12,881 nt of DNA, from assembly GCA_964527205.1 (NCBI GenBank), contig CAZGQG010000041.1, positions 1 through 12,881 on the forward strand. The letters run 5' to 3'. Numbering within the stretch: the first letter of the stretch is position 1; the number at the start of each line of letters is the position of its first letter. The position numbers and the translations under genes are program-made. The notes below the pieces were generated by a model that worked only from the letters and a program-made list of their open reading frames with translations, was not told the origin of the DNA and did no database searches. Shown one piece after another: positions 6,176 through 12,881 of the stretch. The DNA is from JARICQ01 sp964527205. Lineage in GTDB: Bacteria > Bacillota > Clostridia > Tissierellales > Tissierellaceae.

Positions 6176-7495
6176 ATGGATATTAATAAAATATATAAAA
6201 GCAAGCTTGTTACAGTAGAAGAAGCACTGGAGAAAATTAAATCTGGAGACAGTCTGGTATCTGCCCTTTCAGCTGCAGAACCACATGAAATACTTTCAAA
6301 GCTCCATAGCATAGAGGACAGGGTAGAAAATGTCAATGTGGCCACCTGCCTGCCTATGGGTGGTTATGAATACTTTATGAATCCAGACTACAAGGATAGC
6401 TTCCTAATGGAGGGATGGTTCTACAGCCCACCTATTAGAAAGGCCCATAAGAATAAGAGCGTATCCTTTATACCAAATCATCTACACCTATCAGCAACTA
6501 AGAGGATATTTCATAAAGAACCGGATGTATTCCTAGGTACAGGAGCCAGCATGGACAAGCACGGATATATATCCCTTTCCCTTAGTGTTACCTATGAAAG
6601 GGAAATGATAGATAAGGCAGATATAGTAATCCTAGAGATCAATCCAAATATGCCTAGGACCTTTGGAGATACAATTATCCATGTAAATGAAGTAGATTAT
6701 ATTATAGAGGTAGACTATGAAGTCCCTGAACTAAGCTCAGGTAAGACCTCAGATAAGGATAAGATAATAGGAAAATATATAGCAGAACTAATAGAAGATG
6801 GATCCACCATCCAGCTAGGCATAGGAGGAATTCCCAATGCAGTGGCAGCAGAGCTAATGGACAAGAAGGATCTGGGAATCCACACAGAAATGCTTACAGA
6901 TGGCATGGTTGACCTTTACAATGCAGGAGTTATTACAGGAAAGTACAAGACCCTAATGCCAGGAAAGATGGTAGCAACCTTCGCCCTTGGAACTAAAAAG
7001 CTCTATGACTTTATAGATGACAATCCAGCAGTAAATATAATGAAGGGGTCCTGGGTCAATGATCCCTATGTAATAGGACAAAATCACAAGATGGTTTCCA
7101 TAAATACCTCCATGGAAATAGACCTAACAGGCCAGTGCTGTTCAGAGTCCATAGGCCATGTTCAGTTTAGTGGTACAGGAGGCCAGGCAGACACAGCCAT
7201 AGGAGCCCAAATATCCAAGGGTGGCAAATCCATTATAGCCCTCTACTCAACTACAGATATAAGGGTCCCAGGCCAGGAGGAAAGAAAGACCATATCAAAG
7301 ATAGTATCAAGACTAGCCCGGGGAGCTGTAGTCACCCTTTCAAGAAATGACGTGGATTATGTGGTTACAGAATATGGAGTAGCCTCCCTAAGAGGAACAT
7401 CCATAAGGGATAGGGTAGAGAGATTAATCGCCATTGCCCATCCAGACTTTAGGGAAGAACTTAGACGGGAAGCAGAGGAATTAATGATCTGGTAG
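6176..7495 (+). CDS. Family I CoA-transferase (acetyl-CoA hydrolase/4-hydroxybutyrate CoA-transferase type)
   Basis: This enzyme moves CoA from a donor such as acetyl-CoA to a carboxylate through a glutamyl-CoA intermediate. The 439-residue length matches the Cat1/AbfT group. Glu238 in LGIHTEM (233-239) sits at the position of the catalytic glutamate of 4-hydroxybutyrate CoA-transferase. LGIGGIP (214-220) and GTGGQAD, followed by SKGGKSIIAL, are the glycine-rich CoA-site motifs. The C-terminus has TEYGVASLRG and AHPDFRE, typical of the group. AGGAGG directly follows the TAG of the KAS III-like gene, and the spacing is only ten bases, so the two are probably translationally coupled. In this operon it most likely activates the imported carboxylate, or recovers CoA at the end of the pathway. 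Substrate is not predictable from sequence. Confidence 0.92.
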   Translation: MDINKIYKSKLVTVEEALEKIKSGDSLVSALSAAEPHEILSKLHSIEDRVENVNVATCLPMGGYEYFMNPDYKDSFLMEGWFYSPPIRKAHKNKSVSFIPNHLHLSATKRIFHKEPDVFLGTGASMDKHGYISLSLSVTYEREMIDKADIVILEINPNMPRTFGDTIIHVNEVDYIIEVDYEVPELSSGKTSDKDKIIGKYIAELIEDGSTIQLGIGGIPNAVAAELMDKKDLGIHTEMLTDGMVDLYNAGVITGKYKTLMPGKMVATFALGTKKLYDFIDDNPAVNIMKGSWVNDPYVIGQNHKMVSINTSMEIDLTGQCCSESIGHVQFSGTGGQADTAIGAQISKGGKSIIALYSTTDIRVPGQEERKTISKIVSRLARGAVVTLSRNDVDYVVTEYGVASLRGTSIRDRVERLIAIAHPDFREELRREAEELMIW

Positions 7496-7505
7496 GAGGT
7501 ATTAT

Positions 7506-8116
7506 ATGGCAAAGATAAATATAGGGGGTAAGCATATCTATTATGAAGTCCATGGAGAGGGAGAAGCCCTAGTTATACTAAATGGAATAATGATGAGCAC
7601 AGCTTCCTGGACTTCATTTATAGATGTCTTTTCAGAAAACAATAAATTAATCCTGGTGGATTTCCTAGACCAGGGAAGGTCAGACAAGATGGAAGAGGNN
7701 NNNNNNNNNNNNNNNNNNNNNNNNNNNNNNNNNNNNNNNNNNNNNNNNNNNNNNNNNNNNNNNNNNNNNNNNNNNNNNNNNNNNNNNNNNNNNNNNNNGA
7801 CAGGGAAAAAACCTTTGGAGAAAACACAGAGAAGGAATGGTATGAAGGCTTTATTAGACTGGTAAGGTCAGCAGAGGACTTGGACCTTAGGGAAGAAATA
7901 GAGAAGATCCATGCACCTACTCTCATAATGAGCTCAGAATATGACGCAACCACACCGGAGAGATACCAGGAAGAACTTCAAAAGAAGATAAAGGATTCCA
8001 AAAGGATCACTATAAAGGGCTCAGGCCATGCAAGTATGTATGAAAAGCCCTATGAATTTGCATCAGCAGTAATAGGCTTTATCCATACTGTAAAAAGAGA
8101 AATAAAAGTCTTATAA
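7506..8116 (+). CDS. Second alpha/beta-fold hydrolase, centre lost in an assembly gap
   Basis: The left part (64 residues, from ATG 7506 behind TAGGAGG) starts as an alpha/beta hydrolase, with the oxyanion-type LNG (25-27) and VDFLDQGRSD (51-60). After the gap, reading from 7799, the frame continues DREKTFGENTEKEWYEGF and on to the acid region SSEYDATTP and the catalytic His in GSGHASM, ending at 8116. The two halves are in different frames across exactly 100 N, so if the gene is intact the true gap must leave remainder 2 when divided by 3. A normal member has about 270 residues and about 170 are visible, so roughly 300 bases are missing. They would include the GxSxG elbow and the cap. It shares the local motif I-x-APTL with the first hydrolase. 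The function is unknown; ester, thioester or C-C bond hydrolysis is possible. Confidence 0.85.
7699..7798. other. Assembly gap (100 N) inside the second hydrolase gene
   Basis: Placeholder of unknown true size. The frame change across it and the missing central third of the protein show that 100 bases is not the real length. Confidence 0.95.
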
Positions 8117-8131
8117 GGAAGGAGTGGTAGG

Positions 8132-9004
8132 ATGAGTATATTTATACAAGTACTCTTAAACAGCTTGGAAACCGGTGGCATCTATGCCCTGGCAGCACTA
8201 GGTATCATCTTAATATATAGAACTTCCAACACAACCAACTATGCCCAGGGCTCCATATCAATGTTCAATGCCTTTGTAGCCGTATATATACTAAGGGCTA
8301 CAGGCCTTCCGGTCTATGTGGTAGCAGTACTGGGAATGTTAAGTGCCTTCCTTGTAGGAGTTTTGGTAGATAGGATAGTCATATCCAATGCACAAAGGGT
8401 CAACCCAGTATCCAAGCAAATAATAACCCTAGGGCTTATAATGATCTTCCTAGGACTGGCACCAATGATATTTGGAACAGATCCCCTACAATTTCCTAGA
8501 TTTGTCTATGGATCTCAAAAGATAATGGGAGCAACCATCTCCTATAATGCACTGGTAAACATCCTAGTAGGGGTAGTAATAATGATATTTTTATTTATAA
8601 TGCTACAAAAAAGCAAGTGGGGACTGGCAGTAAGGGCCACAGCTTCCAATGAAGTAGTGGCAAGGATGATGGGAATACCAACCTCCCTTATCACCCTAGG
8701 CTCCTGGGCCATAGCAGCATCCCTAGGTACCCTGGCAGCACTAATGCTAGCACCAACCAGCAGTGTAAACTTATCCATGATGGATGGGGTTCAGATAATA
8801 GCCCTACTGGCCTGCGTACTGGGAGGATTTCAAACCTTCTACGGACCAGTAATAGCAGCCTATATAATTGGATTTGCAAGCAACTTCATCTCCTTTTATA
8901 TATCCTCCATATGGAGTGAATCAATACTCTACCTCCTAATCCTAATGGCCATGCTCTTTAAACCCAATGGATTATTTGGTAAAAAAACAGTGAAAAAGGT
9001 TTAA
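8132..9004 (+). CDS. livH: Branched-chain amino acid type ABC transporter permease (LivH family)
   Basis: The 290-residue membrane protein is of usual LivH length, with about eight hydrophobic segments. The first starts near residue 4 and runs through GGIYALAALGIILIYR (15-30); YAQGSISMFNAF (37-48) is the typical LivH block that follows. The cytoplasmic coupling loop GLAVRATASNEVVARMMGI (164-182) is the family's EAA-like ATPase contact. The C-terminus reads LFKPNGLFGKK, as is common. It would form the transmembrane channel with LivM. A GGAAGGAG ribosome binding site precedes the ATG, 15 bases after the hydrolase stop. The HAAT family carries branched-chain amino acids but also amides, urea and aromatic or short carboxylates. 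Placement with CoA genes suggests a carboxylate substrate. Confidence 0.93.
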   Translation: MSIFIQVLLNSLETGGIYALAALGIILIYRTSNTTNYAQGSISMFNAFVAVYILRATGLPVYVVAVLGMLSAFLVGVLVDRIVISNAQRVNPVSKQIITLGLIMIFLGLAPMIFGTDPLQFPRFVYGSQKIMGATISYNALVNILVGVVIMIFLFIMLQKSKWGLAVRATASNEVVARMMGIPTSLITLGSWAIAASLGTLAALMLAPTSSVNLSMMDGVQIIALLACVLGGFQTFYGPVIAAYIIGFASNFISFYISSIWSESILYLLILMAMLFKPNGLFGKKTVKKV

Positions 9005-9016
9005 GGGGGGAATACT

Positions 9017-10054
9017 TTGGAAAAGAAAGAGAGTAGACTAATCCACACATTTAAGAAAAAACAACCATATTCAAGCTTCCTGCTTTTTGGAGTATTGCTA
9101 GCCCTCCTGCCACTTCTAGTAAGTCTAGGAGTCTTAAAATACTCATACCTAACAACCATAGCAAGCATACTCATATACTCAATAGTAGCCCTAGGTCTCA
9201 ATCTCTTAGTAGGATATTCAGGCTTGGTTTCCCTAGGTACAGCAGGATTTATGGGACTTGGAACCTATCTAGCAGCCTACCTTACTGCAGATCTAGGTCT
9301 TCCCTTTGAACTATCCCTGCTAATATCAGTATCTGTTCCTATGATAATAGGAATCTTTACAGGTCTTGTATCCCTAAGAATAGAGGGCTACTATCTGGCT
9401 ATAGCAACCCTAGCCATATCAGAAATATTTAGAAAGGTCTTTGTAGAATTTGAATTTATAACCAATGGCTTTTCCGGCAAGCAGGCAGCCTATCCAGAGC
9501 TTCTAGGTTTCTTACAACTAGGAAGAAACGGCACCTTTATCCTAATAGTAGTGGCCCTGGTGGGAGTAATGATCATCACCCACAATATAATAAACTCCTA
9601 TACAGGAAGGGCCCTTTCCACCATGAGGGGAAGTGAGCCAGCAGCCCAGGCCATGGGAATAAATATATTTAAATATAGACTCTTGTCCTTTGCAGTGGCA
9701 GTAGGCTACGCAGCTCTTGGAGGGGTACTTTATATACACTTTGTAAAATACACCTATCCCAATGCCTGGACCCTGATATTTTCCCTAAACATCCTGGCAG
9801 TAATCCTAATAGGAGGAATAAGGTCCATATGGGGAACAATTATAGGAGCCTTTGTAGTATTTGGAGTTCCAGACCTTATCCTAAAAAGACTGCCAGTAAT
9901 AGGAGATATAGATGGCCTGGCCTATATATTCAACGGAATATTAATAATAGTAGTAATACTATTTTATCCAACAGGCCTGGTAAATATAAGGCACAGCTTT
10001 AATAAGTGGAGAGAAAAATGGAGGAAGGGAAAGGAGGGCTACAGTGAAAGATGA
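9017..10054 (+). CDS. livM: Branched-chain amino acid type ABC transporter permease (LivM family)
   Basis: The 345-residue protein is the second permease. A basic N-terminus (1-18) is followed by hydrophobic segments from about 20. The LivM block LNLLVGYSGLVSLG and GFMGLGTY fills 61-84. The coupling loop GRALSTMRGSEPAAQAMGI lies at 197-215. GGIRSIWG (266-273) and a final FYPTGLVNI are also typical. The start is TTG 9017, chosen because GGGGGG (9005-9010) lies six bases before it. The last 11 bases overlap the start of livG, indicating coupled translation of the membrane and ATPase subunits. Confidence 0.92.
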   Translation: MEKKESRLIHTFKKKQPYSSFLLFGVLLALLPLLVSLGVLKYSYLTTIASILIYSIVALGLNLLVGYSGLVSLGTAGFMGLGTYLAAYLTADLGLPFELSLLISVSVPMIIGIFTGLVSLRIEGYYLAIATLAISEIFRKVFVEFEFITNGFSGKQAAYPELLGFLQLGRNGTFILIVVALVGVMIITHNIINSYTGRALSTMRGSEPAAQAMGINIFKYRLLSFAVAVGYAALGGVLYIHFVKYTYPNAWTLIFSLNILAVILIGGIRSIWGTIIGAFVVFGVPDLILKRLPVIGDIDGLAYIFNGILIIVVILFYPTGLVNIRHSFNKWREKWRKGKEGYSER

Positions 10055-10838
10055 TAAGAAAGTACTGCAAATAGAAGACTTATCCATCGCCTTTGGAGGA
10101 TTAAAAGCTGTAGACAATCTGTCCTTCCATATAAAGGAAAGAGAAATATTTGGTCTAATAGGTCCTAACGGAGCAGGAAAGACCACAGTGTTTAACTGCA
10201 TCACCCAGTTTTATAAGCCAGACACTGGAAGGGTTCTCTTTCATACAAATAGTGGAGAAGTAGAAGAACTAGTGGGAAAGAAACCCCATGAAATTATAGG
10301 CAAGGGTCTGGTAAGAACCTTTCAAAACATTGAACTAATAAGTGAACTATCGGTTATAGACAATGTCCTTGTAGGATCCCATATAGAATTTAGATCTTCA
10401 ATAATAAGTCAAGTTCTAAGGCTTCCCAAGGCCAGAAAGGAGGAAGAGGTCCTAAGAAAAAAAGCAGAAGAAGTCCTAAGATTCATGGAACTAGATGATA
10501 TAAAGGATCAACTAGTAGGGGGACAGCCCTACGGAGTCCTAAAAAGGATAGAACTAGCCCGTACAATAATGCTGGAGCCTAAGCTAATAATCCTAGATGA
10601 ACCAGCAGCAGGACTAAATGATGCAGAAACCCTAAGCCTAATAAAGAAGGTAAGGGAAATTAGGGAAAGATACAACACAGCCATACTCCTAGTAGAACAC
10701 GACATGACCTTTGTAACAGATATATGCGATAGGATATGTGCCATTAACTTTGGCAAACTACTTGCCATAGGAACTCCTGAAGAAATACAAGCCAATGAAG
10801 AAGTACAAATAGCCTATTTGGGAAAGGAGGAGGGATAA
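10044..10838 (+). CDS. livG: ABC transporter ATP-binding protein (LivG family)
   Basis: The 264-residue ATPase shows Walker A GPNGAGKTT (40-48), the Q-loop RTFQN (91-95), Walker B LIILDEP (181-187) and the H-loop His219 in LLVEHDM. The signature segment reads QPYGVLKRIELART (161-174), a variant of LSGGQ that fits the LivG family better than other ABC families. The insertion before the signature and the AAGLND block after Walker B (188-193) are LivG-like. The start is GTG 10044 with AAGGAGGG (10031-10038) five bases upstream, inside the livM end. It pairs with LivF to drive uptake. Confidence 0.93.
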   Translation: MKDDKKVLQIEDLSIAFGGLKAVDNLSFHIKEREIFGLIGPNGAGKTTVFNCITQFYKPDTGRVLFHTNSGEVEELVGKKPHEIIGKGLVRTFQNIELISELSVIDNVLVGSHIEFRSSIISQVLRLPKARKEEEVLRKKAEEVLRFMELDDIKDQLVGGQPYGVLKRIELARTIMLEPKLIILDEPAAGLNDAETLSLIKKVREIRERYNTAILLVEHDMTFVTDICDRICAINFGKLLAIGTPEEIQANEEVQIAYLGKEEG

Positions 10839-10839
10839 A

Positions 10840-11562
10840 TTGCCTAGGGATGCACTGATAATCGAGGATTTAAAGGTAAATTATGGCAGTATAGAAGCCC
10901 TTAAGGGCATAAACATATCCGTTAAGGAAGGACAGATTGTAGCCCTCTTAGGCTCCAATGGGGCAGGAAAGACCACCACCCTTAGAAAGATATCAGGAGT
11001 CTTAGAATCACAAGGGGGCAGCATAGAACTATTTGGAGAAGACATTACAAGGATGGCTCCAAACAAGATAGCCAAACTGGGCCTTATCCAGTCTCCTGAG
11101 GGCAGGCAGGTCTTTGGAGACCTTACAGTTGAGGAAAACCTAATGACAGGATCCTATACAGTAAAGTCCAAAAAGAAAACAAGAGAAAACTTTCAAAGGG
11201 TCTACACCTACTTTCCAGTACTCCTGGAAAGAAAGGATCAAATAAGCTCCACCCTATCTGGGGGAGAGCAGCAAATGCTAGCCATAGGAAGGGCCCTAAT
11301 GGGAAGCCCTAAGCTACTAGTCTTAGATGAACCCTCCCTAGGACTGGCCCCTCTTCTAGTAAGGACCATATTCCAGATTATAGAAGAAATAAAAAAAGAC
11401 GGAACCACAGTACTCTTAGTAGAACAAAATGCCCTTCAAACCCTAAAGATAGCAGACTACGCCTATGTATTAGAAGTGGGAAAGATAAAGATGGAGGGAA
11501 AGGCAGAGGACCTAATAGAAGACCCTCACCTTATAGAAGCCTATCTTGGAGGCAAGAAATAA
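10840..11562 (+). CDS. livF: ABC transporter ATP-binding protein (LivF family)
   Basis: The 240-residue ATPase has the LivF length and motifs: Walker A GSNGAGKTT (38-46), the family marker QSPEGRQVF (84-92), signature LSGGEQQ (139-145), Walker B LLVLDEP (159-165) and LVEQN (193-197). In the last, Gln replaces the usual switch His, as is normal in LivF. The start is TTG 10840, one base after the livG stop. AAGGAGGAGGG (10824-10834) lies five bases before it and overlaps the end of livG, so translation is coupled. Confidence 0.93.
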   Translation: MPRDALIIEDLKVNYGSIEALKGINISVKEGQIVALLGSNGAGKTTTLRKISGVLESQGGSIELFGEDITRMAPNKIAKLGLIQSPEGRQVFGDLTVEENLMTGSYTVKSKKKTRENFQRVYTYFPVLLERKDQISSTLSGGEQQMLAIGRALMGSPKLLVLDEPSLGLAPLLVRTIFQIIEEIKKDGTTVLLVEQNALQTLKIADYAYVLEVGKIKMEGKAEDLIEDPHLIEAYLGGKK

Positions 11563-11590
11563 GCTAAAAAAATTAAAGGAGGAAAAGAAG

Positions 11591-12829
11591 ATGAAAAGAT
11601 CTATATCGATTTTGCTTATCTTAGTATTAGTATTAGGAACACTTGCAGGATGTACAGGAGGAGAAGAATTAGCCCAGGGAGTTACAGAAGATACTATTAA
11701 AGTAGGTAACACAGCAGCTACATCAGGTGCCTTTGCAGCAGTAGGTTCCCCATTTAATGCAGGAATAGAAGCTTATTTCAAAACAGTAAATGACGCAGGT
11801 GGCATAGCTGGAAGACAAATAGAATTTATCCACTATGACGATGAATTTGATCCAATCAAGGCCAAGGCCTTTACAGAACAATTAATAAATGACGATGAAG
11901 TATTTGCCCTAGTAGGACACTTTGGTACTCCAACCATAGGTGCAACCCTAGATCTCTTAAAGGAAAGCGGAATCCCAACAGTTTACTTTGCTGCTGGAAT
12001 GGCTGCCCTTTACAATGAAGACGCCACATCCGTAGATAAGGGAATGGGACTTTTCCCAGTTCAACCAATCTATGTAACAGAGGGTAGACTAATAGTTGCA
12101 AGAGCCATAGAAGAACATGATGCTAAGACAATTGGTGTAATATATACCAATGACGACGCAGGAAAAGACCTACTTGCAGGAGTAGAAAACCAAGTAGAAA
12201 AACTTGGAGGAGACTTCTCAGTGGTTAAGGAACAAATAAATCCTGGGGAAACAGATGTATCCTCAGCAGTACTAAAGCTTAAAAATGAAGATGTGGATGT
12301 AATTGTAGCAGCATCAATCCAGGCGACCCTACCAACCATAGTAAAGGGATTAATATCCCAGGGTGTAGACAAGCCAGTATTTACAACCTATTCAAATGCT
12401 GACGCCACAACCATAGCAAACTTTGCAGCAGACTATGCAGGAAGCGCAAACAAGTTCCCAATCTATTCCAATGCATGGGTAGACCTTAGTGATGTAGATG
12501 AAGTAAACAAGTTTGTAGAGGGAATGACAGACTATGGTGAGCCAGACTATGCAGGCAATGCCTTCTCCATGGCAGGATGGATAGCAGGACACTTTATGTC
12601 AGAGGGACTTAGAAGAGTAGGAGAAGAGCCTCTAACATGGGAAAACTTCATGAAGACCATGGAAAAAGACGAATTCCAAATCCCAATGGGAGGAACAGTT
12701 AACTTTGCAGAGGGTAAACGTCTAGGAACCCAGGCCATGTCCCTTCTAAAAGTATCAGATGACGGAGCAGCATGGGAAAACCTAAGAGCAGTAGAAGATT
12801 TAAATGATATATTAAAGAGAGTAGAATAA
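11591..12829 (+). CDS. livK: Extracellular substrate-binding lipoprotein of the Liv/HAAT transporter
   Basis: The 412-residue protein is the binding subunit (Peripla_BP_6 type). It begins with a lipoprotein signal: MKRS, a hydrophobic core (5-18) and the lipobox LAGC with Cys21 as the lipid-anchored first mature residue. The mature part opens with the typical strand block TIKVGNTAATSGAFAAVG and NAGIEAYFKTVNDAGGIAGR, then FALVGHFGTPT, as in family binding proteins that grip ligand between two lobes. The start at 11591 is chosen over 11546 because AAAGGAGG lies just upstream and the signal peptide begins there. It is the last gene in the operon and sits 28 bases after livF. The ligand cannot be deduced. 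Confidence 0.93.
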   Translation: MKRSISILLILVLVLGTLAGCTGGEELAQGVTEDTIKVGNTAATSGAFAAVGSPFNAGIEAYFKTVNDAGGIAGRQIEFIHYDDEFDPIKAKAFTEQLINDDEVFALVGHFGTPTIGATLDLLKESGIPTVYFAAGMAALYNEDATSVDKGMGLFPVQPIYVTEGRLIVARAIEEHDAKTIGVIYTNDDAGKDLLAGVENQVEKLGGDFSVVKEQINPGETDVSSAVLKLKNEDVDVIVAASIQATLPTIVKGLISQGVDKPVFTTYSNADATTIANFAADYAGSANKFPIYSNAWVDLSDVDEVNKFVEGMTDYGEPDYAGNAFSMAGWIAGHFMSEGLRRVGEEPLTWENFMKTMEKDEFQIPMGGTVNFAEGKRLGTQAMSLLKVSDDGAAWENLRAVEDLNDILKRVE

Positions 12830-12881
12830 GAGTAATAAGGATTAAATGAAAAGAATAATTGCCTAGGATGGACTTCTAAGA
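12830..12881. other. Downstream end of window, nothing recognised
   Basis: The last 52 bases hold no clear terminator, promoter or gene start. The short frame beginning at an ATG near 12847 stops after six codons. Whether the operon continues cannot be seen. Confidence 0.5.

Noticed and set aside
10750..10766. A fourth sigma-54-like match, TGGCAA-N5-TTGCC, which is also a palindrome, near the end of livG
   Set aside because: It has correct GG-N10-GC spacing but deviates at both outer positions. It lies in coding sequence for the conserved INFGKLLAIG segment and has no separate transcription unit behind it other than livF, which is coupled to livG.

Overview
The window looks like chromosomal DNA from a low-GC, anaerobic Bacillota, most likely Clostridia or Tissierellia. 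Supporting signs are AT-rich spacers, strong AAGGAGG-type ribosome binding sites, A-rich coding strands, frequent GTG/TTG starts and a sigma-54 catabolic regulator. This placement is inference from composition and gene content. Three blocks of 100 N (2508-2607, 4067-4166, 7699-7798) are conventional placeholders for gaps of unknown size. They interrupt one gene end, one tandem repeat and one gene interior.

Layout: an AT-rich inverted repeat (possible terminator) at 72-116 is followed by a near-consensus sigma-54 promoter (151-168) and a short-chain dehydrogenase/reductase (210-950) closed by a strong hairpin terminator (985-1020). Next is a PAS-AAA+-Fis sigma-54 activator (1108 into the first gap). 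A mostly non-coding, AT-rich stretch carries a second sigma-54 promoter (2728-2744) and leads to a small soluble sensor-like protein (3146-3790). A third sigma-54 promoter (3820-3836) and a long leader with a 16-bp tandem repeat precede a tightly packed operon on the + strand. Its genes are an alpha/beta hydrolase, a KAS III-like condensing enzyme, a family I CoA-transferase, a second alpha/beta hydrolase (interrupted by a gap) and a complete branched-chain amino acid type (Liv/HAAT) ABC transporter, livH-livM-livG-livF-livK-like, ending at 12829.

Interpretation: the three sigma-54 promoters flank or follow one sigma-54 activator gene, so the whole window is probably one substrate-inducible regulon. 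The transporter would import a small carboxylate or amino-acid-like compound and the CoA-transferase would activate it as a CoA thioester. The KAS III-like enzyme, the two hydrolases and the probably NAD-linked dehydrogenase would then rearrange, cleave or oxidise it. The substrate cannot be read from the sequence. This gene combination is not one I can match to a named pathway and is the best candidate here for an undescribed system. The KAS III-like protein appears to have His where the canonical catalytic Asn should be, which suggests chemistry other than ordinary fatty-acid initiation.
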